Below, piece after piece: positions 18,815 through 27,907 of a DNA stretch of 64,000 nucleotides. The notes beneath the pieces were generated by a model. That model was not told the origin of the DNA. It ran no database searches and was given only the letters and a program-made list of their open reading frames with translations. This DNA is from Clostridium_AD sp050717515 (GTDB lineage Bacteria > Bacillota > Clostridia > Clostridiales > Clostridiaceae): positions 124,001 to 188,000 of the forward strand of contig NZ_JBOITL010000022.1 in NCBI RefSeq assembly GCF_050717515.1, read 5' to 3'. A program made the position numbers and the translations under genes. Position 1 is the stretch's first letter, and each line of letters starts with the position of its first letter.

Positions 18815-20056
18815 TTATTTACCATCCCATTTTTTAAGTAGTATAGTAGCATTGTGACCACCAAAGCCTAGTGAATTAGACATTGCATATTTAAGCCCCT
18901 GTTTGCGTCCAATGTTTGGAACGTAATCTAAATCACAATCTTCATCTGGAACACTATATCCTATAGTTGCTGGTACAAAACTTTCTTCCAAGGCTTTTAC
19001 ACATACTATAGCTTCTATAGCTCCTGATGCTCCCAGAAGGTGTCCCGTCATAGACTTTGTTGAACTTATAGGTATTTTATATGCGTATTCCCCAAAAGCA
19101 GATTTTATAGCTGCAGTTTCAAACTTATCATTGTAGGGAGTACTGGTTCCGTGAGCATTGATGTAAGATACTTCTTCTGCCTTAACATCCCCATCTTTAA
19201 GAGCCATTACCATTGCTCTTGCAGCGCCTTCTCCATCTGGAGCCGGTGAAGTTATATGGTAAGCATCACAAGTTGCTCCATAACCACTCATCTCTGCATA
19301 TATTTTTGCATTTCTTTTTTTAGCATGCTCTAAAGATTCAAGTATAACTATTCCTGCACCCTCGCCCATAACAAAACCACTTCTCTCTTTGTCAAAAGGA
19401 ATAGATGCTCTTAATGGATCTTCACTTTTAGTTAAAGCTGTTAAAGAAGTAAACCCTGCTAAAGCCAGTGGAGTTATTGAGCCTTCTGCTCCTCCAGCTA
19501 TTATTATGTCTGCTCTTCCATCTTGAATCATGTGGAAAGCATCTCCTATGGCATTAGTTCCTGTAGCACAAGCAGTAACTACACTAGTACACTTGCCTTT
19601 AGCGCCATACTTTATTGCAATATTACCAGCTGCCATATTACCTATTATCATAGGTATTAAAAATGGTGACACTCTACCCGGTCCCTTTTCCATAAGCTTT
19701 GCATGCTCTTGCTCAATAGTACCAAGTCCACCTATTCCTGAGCCAACTATAACTGCTAATCTTTCATTATCTATAGCATTTAAGTCAATTCCTGAATTTT
19801 TAATAGCTTCGTCTGCTGCAACCATTGCATACTGACAGTATTTATCCATTTTTCTAGCTTCTCTTTTATCTAAGGCCACTGTTACATCAAAATCCTTAAC
19901 CTCTGCGCCCAACTTACATTTAAACTCTGAAATATCAAAAGACTTAATTACATCTATGCCGCAAGTACCTTCTTTTACATTATTCCAAAAATTAACTACA
20001 TCATTTCCTATAGGAGTAACTGCTCCCATGCCTGTAATAACAACTCTATTTTTCAT
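18815..20056 (-). CDS. fabF: 3-oxoacyl-ACP synthase II
   Basis: 413 residues. The KAS II triad is visible: Cys in VVTACATGTNAIG, His in INAHGTSTPYND and His in TKSMTGHLLGASGAIE. It condenses malonyl-ACP with the growing acyl-ACP. It is the only elongating KAS in the window, so it probably does all elongation rounds. Confidence 0.96.
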   Translation of the reverse strand: MKNRVVITGMGAVTPIGNDVVNFWNNVKEGTCGIDVIKSFDISEFKCKLGAEVKDFDVTVALDKREARKMDKYCQYAMVAADEAIKNSGIDLNAIDNERLAVIVGSGIGGLGTIEQEHAKLMEKGPGRVSPFLIPMIIGNMAAGNIAIKYGAKGKCTSVVTACATGTNAIGDAFHMIQDGRADIIIAGGAEGSITPLALAGFTSLTALTKSEDPLRASIPFDKERSGFVMGEGAGIVILESLEHAKKRNAKIYAEMSGYGATCDAYHITSPAPDGEGAARAMVMALKDGDVKAEEVSYINAHGTSTPYNDKFETAAIKSAFGEYAYKIPISSTKSMTGHLLGASGAIEAIVCVKALEESFVPATIGYSVPDEDCDLDYVPNIGRKQGLKYAMSNSLGFGGHNATILLKKWDGK

Positions 20057-20110
20057 AAATTGAACCTCCTTTAATTATCACCCTAAAGTCCTGTATTAAA
20101 TGCTTTTAGA

Positions 20111-20851
20111 CTACATTACCATTCCACCATCTACGTTTATAACTTGACCTGTTATGTATGAAGCTTCTTCTGAGGCTAAAAATGCTACTGCATTTGCCAC
20201 ATCTTCTGGCATGCCAAGTCTCTTTAATGGAATAGTACTCAGTATAGACTCTTTTACTTTTGAGGACAAACCATCAGTCATATCTGTTTGAATATATCCT
20301 GGTGCTACTGCATTACAAGTAACTCCACGACTTGCAAATTCTCTAGCAACAGCCTTAGTCATGCCTAAAATCCCTGCTTTTGCAGAGGAATAATTTACTT
20401 GACCTGCATTCCCTGTAAGCCCAGACACCGAAGATATATTTATTATTCTTCCACTTCGTTGCTTAAGCATTATTGCTGATACATGCTTTGTGCAATTAAA
20501 CGCACCCTTTAGGTTGATATCTATAACGTTATCAAAATCCTCTTCCTTCATTCTCATTAAAAGACCATCTTTTGTTATTCCCGCATTATTAACTAGAATA
20601 TCTAAGCTCCCAAATTGTTCAATACATTTTTTCATCATATAATCTACATCACTATAACTACTTATGTCACACTGAACTGCCAGTGCCTTAACTCCTAAAT
20701 CTTCTATTTCTTTGACTACTTCCTGTACTGCCTCTACACTATTTCTATAATTAACAACTATATTTGCTCCAAGCTTTGCTAGCTTCAATGCTATAGCTCT
20801 TCCAATGCCACGACTAGCTCCTGTAACTACTGCTGTTTTTCCTTTTAACAT
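20111..20851 (-). CDS. fabG: 3-oxoacyl-ACP reductase
   Basis: 246 residues, short-chain dehydrogenase. NADP-binding TGASRGIGRAIA, structural NNAGITKDGLLMRM, catalytic Ser in NISSVSGLTGN, and the YSSAKAG Tyr/Lys pair. The end, GQVINVDGGMVM, is typical of FabG. It reduces 3-oxoacyl-ACP between the FabF and FabZ steps. Confidence 0.95.
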   Translation of the reverse strand: MLKGKTAVVTGASRGIGRAIALKLAKLGANIVVNYRNSVEAVQEVVKEIEDLGVKALAVQCDISSYSDVDYMMKKCIEQFGSLDILVNNAGITKDGLLMRMKEEDFDNVIDINLKGAFNCTKHVSAIMLKQRSGRIINISSVSGLTGNAGQVNYSSAKAGILGMTKAVAREFASRGVTCNAVAPGYIQTDMTDGLSSKVKESILSTIPLKRLGMPEDVANAVAFLASEEASYITGQVINVDGGMVM

Positions 20852-20977
20852 ATCTGCGCTCCTTTACGTCTTTTATAGTGGCTTTGTTTCTTACGAAGAT
20901 TCCACTTATTAATCAATATAATACACTCACTTAATTAGTTTTACTGTTTAAGCAATTCTAATATTTAAGCAACTTTA

Positions 20978-21910
20978 CTACTTAAGCACTTCTACTGCTT
21001 TATCCAAAGATGCCAAATCCTCTACATTAAGCACTGTAAGTTTTCTATCTATATTCTTAATAAAGCCACGTAATACCTTACCTGGACCTATCTCTACGAA
21101 GGTATCAACACCATCTTTTATCATATTTCTTATAATTGTTTCCCATAAAACGCAGCTCATAACTTGAAGTTTTAAATTAGCTTTTATATCATCCTTCGTA
21201 TTTACATAATCACCAGTAACATTTGTCATTACCGGAATAGTAATATCTTTAAGATTTATATTGCAAAGCTCAAGTTCTAGCTTTTCTGCTGCCGGTTTTA
21301 ACATAGAAGTATGAAATGGTGCACTTACTGGTAAAATAACTGCTTTTTTAGCACCTTTTTCTAATGCCACTGCACAAGCAAGTTCTACCGCCGCTATTTC
21401 CCCGGCAATTACTATTTGTCCTGGGCAATTTAAATTAGAGATTTCTACTATGCCAGAATTTCTAGCTTCACTACAAACTTCTTCAACGCAATTTGTAGTA
21501 AGGCCTATTATAGCTGCCATAGTTCCTATTCCTACAGGCACCGCCTCTTGCATGAATCTTCCGCGCTTTTTAACAAGCTTTACAGCATCTTTAAAATCCA
21601 TAACTCCACTACAAACAAGTGCTGAGTACTCCCCAAGACTAAGTCCTGCGGTTACATCACATCTTATGCCCTTCTGACTTAATGCCATAAGCGCCACTAT
21701 GCTAGTAGTTAAAATAGCGGGTTGTGTATTCTCTGTGATATTTAGCTCCTCTTGCGAACCTTCAAAACAAAGTTTACTTAACTCAAACCCAAGTTCTCTA
21801 TCTGCTATATTAAATATATTTCTGCATTCCTCAATATTCTCAAATAATTCCTTGCCCATTCCAATATATTGGGCTCCCTGTCCTGGAAAAATAAAAGCAA
21901 TTTTACTCAT
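20978..21910 (-). CDS. fabD: Malonyl-CoA:ACP transacylase
   Basis: 310 residues. FPGQGAQYIGMGKEL at the start, the nucleophile elbow in AGLSLGEYSAL, and the catalytic His in PVSAPFHTSMLKPA. It loads malonyl groups onto ACP. It lies between fabK and fabG in the operon, with a 126-base gap before fabG. Confidence 0.95.
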   Translation of the reverse strand: MSKIAFIFPGQGAQYIGMGKELFENIEECRNIFNIADRELGFELSKLCFEGSQEELNITENTQPAILTTSIVALMALSQKGIRCDVTAGLSLGEYSALVCSGVMDFKDAVKLVKKRGRFMQEAVPVGIGTMAAIIGLTTNCVEEVCSEARNSGIVEISNLNCPGQIVIAGEIAAVELACAVALEKGAKKAVILPVSAPFHTSMLKPAAEKLELELCNINLKDITIPVMTNVTGDYVNTKDDIKANLKLQVMSCVLWETIIRNMIKDGVDTFVEIGPGKVLRGFIKNIDRKLTVLNVEDLASLDKAVEVLK

Positions 21911-21960
21911 AAATTCCCTCCTTAAATACTTCTATCTATTTCAAATAATAATATTCTCTT

Positions 21961-22893
21961 TTATATGAATTTTTTAATAGCTTCTTCTGCCTCTGTAAAC
22001 ATTTCTTCTATAATTTCCTTGCAACTTTGTTCTCTCTTTACAAGACCCGCAATTTGTCCTGCCATAATAGACCCCATCTCTATATCGCCTTCTTTTGCCG
22101 CTTTTGGTAAACATCCTCGTCCGAGTTCCTCTAAAGCCTCTACTGGAGCATTTTCCTTTTCAAGCTTTTGAAATTGCCTTGATAACTTATTTTTTAGAAC
22201 CCTAATAGGATGCCCTGTAGATCTTCCTGTAACCACTGAATCTATATCCTTTGCCGCTAATACTTTGTGTTTGTAATTTTCATGTATTGTACATTCATTT
22301 GCTACTAAAAACCTTGTTCCTACTTGAACTCCCTGTACTCCAAGCATAAAGGCTGCTGCCACGCCACGTCCATCACCTATGCCCCCTGCTGCAATTACAG
22401 GAATATTAACTGCATCAACAACTTGAGGCACCAGTGCCATAGTTGTAAGTTCACCAATATGCCCTCCAGATTCACATCCTTCTGCAATAACTGCATCTGC
22501 TCCTGCTCTCTCCATACGTTTAGCAAGGCCCACAGAGGGTACCACCGGGATTACTTTGATTCCGTGTTCTTTCCAAAGATCCATATATTTTCCTGGGTTT
22601 CCTGCCCCTGTAGTAACTACCTTAACCCCTTCTTCGCATACAAGATGTGCAATTTCTTCTGCATTCTCACTTAAAAGCATTATATTCACACCAAAAGGTT
22701 TGTCTGTTAACTGTTTTGCTTTTCTAATTTCATCTCTTATATAATCAACTGGTGCATTGGCTGCTGCTATAATACCCAGGCCCCCTGCATTTGATACCGC
22801 AGAAGCTAAGCTACTATCTGCAACCCAAGCCATTCCACCTTGAATTATTGGATACTTTACACCTAAACTTTTAAAAAATACAGAATTAAACAT
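21961..22893 (-). CDS. fabK: Enoyl-ACP reductase II (FMN enzyme)
   Basis: 310 residues, TIM barrel of the FabK/nitronate monooxygenase family. YPIIQGGMAWVAD at the start, VIAEGCESGGHIGE, AAGGIGDGRGVAAAFMLG and GVQVGTRFL (FMN phosphate). Its place within the fab operon between acpP and fabD marks it as the true FabK, which replaces FabI in the last reduction of each cycle. It is preceded by AAGGAGGGG. Copy A of a dispersed repeat ends just upstream of this gene. Confidence 0.92.
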   Translation of the reverse strand: MFNSVFFKSLGVKYPIIQGGMAWVADSSLASAVSNAGGLGIIAAANAPVDYIRDEIRKAKQLTDKPFGVNIMLLSENAEEIAHLVCEEGVKVVTTGAGNPGKYMDLWKEHGIKVIPVVPSVGLAKRMERAGADAVIAEGCESGGHIGELTTMALVPQVVDAVNIPVIAAGGIGDGRGVAAAFMLGVQGVQVGTRFLVANECTIHENYKHKVLAAKDIDSVVTGRSTGHPIRVLKNKLSRQFQKLEKENAPVEALEELGRGCLPKAAKEGDIEMGSIMAGQIAGLVKREQSCKEIIEEMFTEAEEAIKKFI

Positions 22894-22910
22894 TTTACCC
22901 CTCCTTGATT

Positions 22911-23047
22911 CTTAATCATCCTCTTCGCAGCTGCAATATTAACGACTTCAGAAGATGATTTAGACTCCCATTGAATTTGTATATTTGTTATAGCATACAA
23001 CTCCCACTTATATGAGTAGGAGACCTGCCTTCTAAACTGTCGTTAAA
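22911..23047. repeat. Dispersed structured repeat, copy A (full length)
   Basis: About 137 bases aligned over their whole length with copy B at 60171-60307. Shared blocks include gctgcaat, acttcagaag and gtcgttaaa. The first half forms an AATCATC/GATGATT hairpin. The second half forms CTCCxACT/AGTxGGAG around TATATG. It lies 18 bases upstream of the fabK start. See findings. Confidence 0.75.
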
Positions 23048-23077
23048 ATAATATAGTTAGGGTTAGATAATTATATA

Positions 23078-23127
23078 AAAAAAGTATATATTACTAAAAC
23101 TACATTTCACGTAATATATACTTTTTT
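23078..23127 (-). terminator. Terminator-like stem after acpP
   Basis: A perfect 17-bp stem (aaaaaagtatatattac and its complement, loop 23095-23110) ending in T runs on the minus strand. It would lower transcription from acpP into fabK. It is nested inside a second perfect 14-bp inverted repeat (23060-23073 with 23177-23190). Confidence 0.8.
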
Positions 23128-23201
23128 AATGCACTGAAGGAAACTAAATTTTAATACACTTAGTAGTTCAGCTCTCTAATTATCTAACCCCACAATTCCT
23201 G

Positions 23202-23432
23202 TTATTTAAGTTTTGCTTCTATATACTTAACAATTCCCTTTACATCCTTAATGTTTTCGATATCTTCATTTGGTATTTCGATTTCAAAAGCTTCTTCCAG
23301 TGACATTACAATCTCAAATATTTCAAGAGAATCTACTCCTAAATCATCTGCAAAATTCGCCTCCATCGTTACCTCTACCTCATCTATACCTAATTGTTCA
23401 ACTATTACATTTTTAACTTTTTCAAATACCAT
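23202..23432 (-). CDS. acpP: Acyl carrier protein
   Basis: 76 residues, acidic, four-helix ACP. The phosphopantetheine Ser is in DDLGVDSLEIFEIVM; the variant EIFE replaces the common VELV. It is the carrier of all intermediates of the pathway. It sits 20 bases after fabH and is followed by a strong stem, as expected for a product needed in large amounts. Confidence 0.95.
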   Translation of the reverse strand: MVFEKVKNVIVEQLGIDEVEVTMEANFADDLGVDSLEIFEIVMSLEEAFEIEIPNEDIENIKDVKGIVKYIEAKLK

Positions 23433-23452
23433 TATTAATTCCTCCTAATATT

Positions 23453-24436
23453 TTATTTATTAATTGTCCATTCTATTAATGAAGCTCCGTAGGTTAATCC
23501 ACCGCCAAAGCCTACAAGTATAATTTTATCTCCAGCTGTAAGTAAATTAGTTTTATTCATCTCATCCATGGCTATAGCTATACTTGCTGCCGAAGTATTC
23601 CCATACCTGTCTAAATTTACAAAGAATTTATCTTTGTCAGCTTTTAATTTTTTAACAACAAAATCTATTATTCTAAAATTTGCTTGATGACAAACTACAT
23701 ACTTAATATCTTCTAATGTGTATTTATTATCATCTAAAATTTTATTTACGCTACTTACAATAGTATTTACTGCAAACCTAAAAATCTCTTTGCCATCCAT
23801 ATCTATTTTTGCTTTAAAATCTTCACGTCCATTTGTATAAGTGTTTTTTACATCTACAGTTGGACAAGTTAAAAGTTCAAACTTCTTACCTTCTGAAGCT
23901 GACTCCACAGAAATAATTCCTTTTTTACTACCTGCCTCAAGTATTGCTGCTCCTGCACCATCTCCAAAGAGTATGCAAGTGTTTCTATCTGTCCAATCAA
24001 CAATCTTTGATAGTACTTCCGCACCTATTATTAAGGCTCTTTTTCGCTCACCTGTTCTTAAAAATTGCATTGCTATATTAAGTGCAAATATAAACCCTGT
24101 ACATGCTGCTGATATATCAAAGGCCATAGCATTATCTGCTCCAATATTTCCTTGAACTATGCATGCAGTGGCTGGAACGAATTGATCTGGAGATGTACTT
24201 GCAAGAATTATAAGATCTATATCACAAGGCTTAACATTTGCATCCTTTAATGCCTCTAAGGCAGCTTTTGTAGCGAGGTCTGAAGTATTTTCACCTTGTG
24301 ATATATGTCTCTCCTTAATGCCTGTCATAGAAACTATCCATTCATCAGAAGTATCTACAAATTCTGATATTTGTTTATTAGTCATTATGTTTAGAGGAGC
24401 ATAACTTCCTGTACCAATTATTTGTACCTCATTCAT
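23453..24436 (-). CDS. fabH: 3-oxoacyl-ACP synthase III
   Basis: 327 residues. The catalytic triad is visible: Cys in DISAACTGFIFAL, His in VVCHQANFRI and Asn in RYGNTSAASIA. It starts each chain by joining an acyl-CoA to malonyl-ACP. It lies 25 bases after the MarR-type regulator gene and 20 bases before acpP. Confidence 0.95.
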   Translation of the reverse strand: MNEVQIIGTGSYAPLNIMTNKQISEFVDTSDEWIVSMTGIKERHISQGENTSDLATKAALEALKDANVKPCDIDLIILASTSPDQFVPATACIVQGNIGADNAMAFDISAACTGFIFALNIAMQFLRTGERKRALIIGAEVLSKIVDWTDRNTCILFGDGAGAAILEAGSKKGIISVESASEGKKFELLTCPTVDVKNTYTNGREDFKAKIDMDGKEIFRFAVNTIVSSVNKILDDNKYTLEDIKYVVCHQANFRIIDFVVKKLKADKDKFFVNLDRYGNTSAASIAIAMDEMNKTNLLTAGDKIILVGFGGGLTYGASLIEWTINK

Positions 24437-24461
24437 TGCTTAATTGCCCCTTTCATTAACC

Positions 24462-24908
24462 TTATAGTTTATATTTTTCTTTGAAAAAATCATTTAATTT
24501 TTCAAGAGATTTTATTAATATCTCTTCTTCATCATCATTAAGACCATCTATAGTTGCATGCACCATTTCAGAATGAAATTTATCATGTATTCTATAGGCC
24601 AGCTTTCCTTTTCTAGTAAGGGCAATCATTACTGATCTTCTGTCTTCTTCCCCTCTTTTTCTATCTACATACCCTTTTTTTAGAAGTTTACTTACAGCTG
24701 TAGTAAGAGTACCTAAAGTTATTTTAAGATCTTGGGATACTTCCGTCATGGTTCTATATTGGTACATTCCTATTGCATCAATAGTATGAATCTCCGTTAT
24801 TGATAGATCATTAAGTACCCCTTCTTTAAGTGCCTTCTGCTCTATTTGCAATATATCACTAAATGTCTCTACTAGAAGCTCATTGACAACGCTAACAGCT
24901 TTACTCAT
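24462..24908 (-). CDS. fabT: MarR-family regulator, FabT-like repressor of fatty acid synthesis
   Basis: 148 residues with a MarR winged helix (ITEIHTIDAIGMYQYRTMTE, TVSKLLKKGYVDRKRGEEDRRSVMIALT). Its place as first gene before fabH-acpP matches streptococcal FabT, which binds DNA with acyl-ACP as corepressor. A matching TTTGA/TCAAA palindrome lies in its own promoter region (24928-24961). The ATG at 24908 is chosen because GGAG lies six bases upstream; an ATG at 24920 has no usable ribosome site. The FabT name rests on gene order and operator likeness. Confidence 0.85.
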   Translation of the reverse strand: MSKAVSVVNELLVETFSDILQIEQKALKEGVLNDLSITEIHTIDAIGMYQYRTMTEVSQDLKITLGTLTTAVSKLLKKGYVDRKRGEEDRRSVMIALTRKGKLAYRIHDKFHSEMVHATIDGLNDDEEEILIKSLEKLNDFFKEKYKL

Positions 24909-24927
24909 GTTTATCTCCATTCCCCAT

Positions 24928-24961
24928 ACTTTGATTTTCGAATACTTTGATAATCAAAGTA
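24928..24961. promoter_or_regulatory. FabT-type operator 1, upstream of fabT-fabH-acpP
   Basis: Tandem sites: ACTTTGATTTTCGAATA, then the palindrome ACTTTGATAATCAAAGT (24944-24960). Streptococcal FabT boxes have the same TTTGA-TTA-TCAAA core. The site begins about 20 bases upstream of the fabT start, so the repressor probably controls itself and the operon. It aligns base by base with operator 2 at 26096-26129, with four differences. Confidence 0.8.
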
Positions 24962-25003
24962 TATCTTTGACAGCGTTATTTGTCAATTTTTTTACCATAA
25001 GTA

Positions 25004-26077
25004 TTAAAGTTCGAGTTCTGCCTGTGCTACAAGTTCACTCATAAGTTCTTTAACAGAAATAATTTTATCTACTTTGCAGGCATTACTTCCCACAAAAATA
25101 AGTCCCTTGTCTAAGTTTCCTTTTACTGCTTGTATTAGCGCTTCTGTAATACAGTAAGGGGTTTGTCTTGGATCACAGTCCTTTATGCATAAATAACATT
25201 TTTCTACTTTACATCCCTTTTCCAAGACGCTTTTCATAAACTTATTGTTTATAGCTCTTCCTGGCATACCTACAGGGCTTTTTACTATCTTTATGTCTTC
25301 TTGTTTTGAATTAACATATGCCATTTTAAAAGCTAAAGAAGCATCACATTCCTCAGTAGCCACAAATCTAGTAGCCATTTGCACCCCTGCCGCACCAAGT
25401 TTTATAACTTCCGCAATATCTGCTCCCGTATAAATTCCACCAGCAGCTATTACAGGAATCTTTTTGTTATACTTTTCTTCAAAGGGCTTAATTGCCTCAA
25501 TAACTTCTTTAACTATGTCCTTTAGGCCCTGAGCCTTCTTTTCTATTAATGATTCCATAGAGAAACCAAGATGTCCGCCAGCTTCTGGTCCTTCAACAAC
25601 AATTAAATCTGCGGCACACTTATCTTTTCTATCCCACATCTTTGATATAACTGTAGTTGCTTTTGCTGATGATACTATAGGTGCAAGCTTTGTTTTGAAG
25701 CCTTTAGCTATTTTAGGTAAATTAAGTGGAAGACCTGCACCAGATATTATTAAATCTATGCCTTCTTCTAAGGCAGTTGTTATTAATTCCTCATAATTAT
25801 TCATAGCTACCATAATATTTATTCCTATAATACCTTTAGGACTTAATTCTCTAGCTCGCCTAATTTCATTTCTTAATGCTCTTTTATTTGCTTCCTTTGC
25901 ATTTGTTCCAAAGTCTTTTTCATTATACCCAATTTGAGCAGTAGATATTATTCCAATCCCGCCCTCATTTGCAACAGCTGATGCAAGACCGGAAAGAGAT
26001 ACTCCTACTCCCATACCGCCTTGAATTATAGGAACAGTTGCTATTAATTCTCCAATTTTTAAAGGAGGTAACTTCAT
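25004..26077 (-). CDS. FabK-like / nitronate monooxygenase flavoprotein with C-terminal Cys cluster
   Basis: 357 residues, TIM barrel of the FabK/NMO family: VPIIQGGMGVGVS, IVVEGPEAGGHLGFS, AAGGIYTGADIAEVIKLGAAGVQMATRFVA parts. Unlike the operon's FabK it has a C-terminal cluster of Cys (C-x3-C-x2-C-x3-C-x6-C within CKVEKCYLCIKDC and PYC), which could bind a metal or Fe-S centre. The start at 26077 follows GGGAGAGG. A FabT-type operator overlaps its promoter region, so I infer it acts in lipid metabolism rather than nitronate breakdown. The exact reaction is unknown. Confidence 0.82.
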   Translation of the reverse strand: MKLPPLKIGELIATVPIIQGGMGVGVSLSGLASAVANEGGIGIISTAQIGYNEKDFGTNAKEANKRALRNEIRRARELSPKGIIGINIMVAMNNYEELITTALEEGIDLIISGAGLPLNLPKIAKGFKTKLAPIVSSAKATTVISKMWDRKDKCAADLIVVEGPEAGGHLGFSMESLIEKKAQGLKDIVKEVIEAIKPFEEKYNKKIPVIAAGGIYTGADIAEVIKLGAAGVQMATRFVATEECDASLAFKMAYVNSKQEDIKIVKSPVGMPGRAINNKFMKSVLEKGCKVEKCYLCIKDCDPRQTPYCITEALIQAVKGNLDKGLIFVGSNACKVDKIISVKELMSELVAQAELEL

Positions 26078-26095
26078 AATTATCCCTCTCCCTTT

Positions 26096-26129
26096 ACTTT
26101 GATTTTCAAATAGTTTGATAGTCAAAGTA
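26096..26129. promoter_or_regulatory. FabT-type operator 2, upstream of the FabK paralogue
   Basis: ACTTTGATTTTCAAATA followed by AGTTTGATAGTCAAAGT (26112-26128). It is the same 34-bp arrangement as operator 1 and begins 19 bases upstream of its gene start, just as operator 1 begins 20 bases upstream of fabT. Confidence 0.78.
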
Positions 26130-26433
26130 TATATATTTTTATATTGTATGTCAAGACAAAAGTATTTTATAACTATTTTTATTCTTTTTAATAATAGAGT
26201 TTTATATTTCCATACTTTTTAGTATTTACTATATTTCAAAAAATATTTATTTTAATATACTTTTATTTAATATTTTAGTTGTCATTAGGAATGCTTGTAT
26301 TATAATGGAATTGTTACAGTTTGATACTTGTGAGTAGTCTTTCATATCTAAAAAAATAAATATTTTCTTAATCGCTATATTTAAAAATGTGTTAAAAAAA
26401 TACAATTATACTTATGTAATGGGAGGGACCCGC
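26130..26433. other. Divergent intergenic region, no gene seen
   Basis: AT-rich gap between the FabK paralogue and a plus-strand operon. A TATAAT at 26300-26305 region (tgtattataatgg) could serve the plus-strand genes. No ORF or strong repeat is seen. Confidence 0.4.
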
Positions 26434-26748
26434 ATGTTTAAAATAGCAATGAGTTTAATTATAATAGTTTTAGGGATAATACTCATTTTGTTAGGCATTT
26501 ATGATACTCCAAAAAAAATAATAAAAATGAACATTCAAAACAAGAGTTTACTAAATAAATATCTTAAACGCCAACAAATTTCAGATATTATAACAGGATT
26601 TAGTTTTTCAACAGTAGGTATATTATCTATATTAAATTTACTAACTGGTGAACAGGTGGGACTTTGTAGCAGCTTTATTTTACTATCAAGTAATATAATT
26701 GCATTTTTGTTTTATAAACATTCACAAAGAAAGGATGGATTTATTTGA
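26434..26748 (+). CDS. Small membrane protein of unknown function (104 aa)
   Basis: 104 residues: one N-terminal helix (about 3-24), a basic stretch (KKIIKMNIQNKSLLNKYLKR), then two hydrophobic segments (about 47-68 and 72-92) and a polar tail. The ATG at 26434 follows GGGAGGG. Its stop codon overlaps the TTG start of corA by three bases, so the two are probably coupled and the small protein might help CorA. I know no family. Confidence 0.7.
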   Translation: MFKIAMSLIIIVLGIILILLGIYDTPKKIIKMNIQNKSLLNKYLKRQQISDIITGFSFSTVGILSILNLLTGEQVGLCSSFILLSSNIIAFLFYKHSQRKDGFI

Positions 26749-27698
26749 TTCGTGTTATAGCCATTACAAAAGATTTAAAACTAATTTGTGATTTACCTTT
26801 AGATGAATTGTCAAAAGATAACATAATGTGGTATTGGATGGATTTTAATAATCCTACCGAAGATGAAATATCCTTGTTAGACAGTTATTTTCATTTTCAT
26901 AACTTATCCATAGAAGATTGTGTTTTTTCATTTAATACCCCTAAGCTAGATTATTATGATAATTATAATTTTTTTGTACTTAATGCTTTAGATAAAAATA
27001 CTTTAGATCCAGTAGAAGTCTCTCTTTTCGTAGGCAATAAATACATCGTGTCTTATCATGGTACTGAATTAAATGAACTGGATGAAGCCTGGGAGCGAGC
27101 AAAAACAGATGAAGAAAATTGGGATAAAGGACCTTCTTATATTGCTCATCAAATATTAGATAATATAGTTGATTCCTTCTTTCCCACTATTAATAAAATT
27201 GAAGATAGATTAGATAAAATTGAGAATAACGTTAAAAAAATGCATGTTCGAAGCCTTATGGATGAAATCTTTGAAATAAGAACCGATTTATTAAACCTTC
27301 GAAGAACCATAAATTCTATGCGTGATTTATTATATAGAATATTAAACTCTCAGCGGCTTATAGGATTTCATGAACATAAATTATATTTTTCTGATATTCA
27401 TGATCACTTAATTAAACTATCGGATATGATAGCTTCTGATAGAGAACTAACATCAGATATGCGCGATAATTACTTGTCCATAAATTCATCGCGTATGAAT
27501 AAACATATGATGCTTTTAACTGTGATATCAAGTATTTTTATACCCTTAACATTTATAGTCGGAGTCTACGGTATGAATTTTCAAAATATGCCTGAGCTTA
27601 CTTGGAAGCATGGTTATTTTGTAGTTTTATTAATTATGGCCATTATTGCAACAGAGATGCTTTTATGGTTTAAACGTAAAGGATGGTTTGATATGTAG
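26745..27698 (+). CDS. corA: CorA family divalent metal (Mg/Co) channel
   Basis: 317 residues. A soluble N-terminal funnel domain, a long helix, then two C-terminal membrane segments with the pore signature YGMNF (VYGMNFQNMPEL) at the start of the loop. The C-terminus is basic (FKRKGWFDM), as in CorA. It transports Mg2+ or Co2+ as a pentamer. The start is a TTG at 26745 with AAGGATGG upstream, overlapping the stop of the small membrane protein gene. Confidence 0.92.
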   Translation: MIRVIAITKDLKLICDLPLDELSKDNIMWYWMDFNNPTEDEISLLDSYFHFHNLSIEDCVFSFNTPKLDYYDNYNFFVLNALDKNTLDPVEVSLFVGNKYIVSYHGTELNELDEAWERAKTDEENWDKGPSYIAHQILDNIVDSFFPTINKIEDRLDKIENNVKKMHVRSLMDEIFEIRTDLLNLRRTINSMRDLLYRILNSQRLIGFHEHKLYFSDIHDHLIKLSDMIASDRELTSDMRDNYLSINSSRMNKHMMLLTVISSIFIPLTFIVGVYGMNFQNMPELTWKHGYFVVLLIMAIIATEMLLWFKRKGWFDM

Positions 27699-27907
27699 CT
27701 TATTTCTCATAAATTATAGGGGACTGAAAATGACCTCAATGATTGATAATAAAGGAACTGATATGCTATTTATGGCTTTATTTAAAAGAGAGTGGACGCA
27801 AATAAATGAATATATAAAATTTCCTATATTTATATATTCAAGTTACATATTATAGTTTAAAATGTAATTAAAAGTTTAATACATATATTAGAAATGGGGT
27901 GTTAATT

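Noticed and set aside
22324..22674. 116-residue plus-strand ORF rich in Cys, His and Asn
   Set aside because: It is antisense to fabK, whose motifs are all intact; the Cys/His richness comes from Gly/Ala codons read on the other strand.
27730..27855. 42-residue ORF between corA and the zinc-ribbon gene
   Set aside because: A GGGG stretch lies upstream, but the peptide (MTSMIDNKGTDMLFMALFKRE...) resembles nothing known and the gap is short. It may be a remnant; not called.
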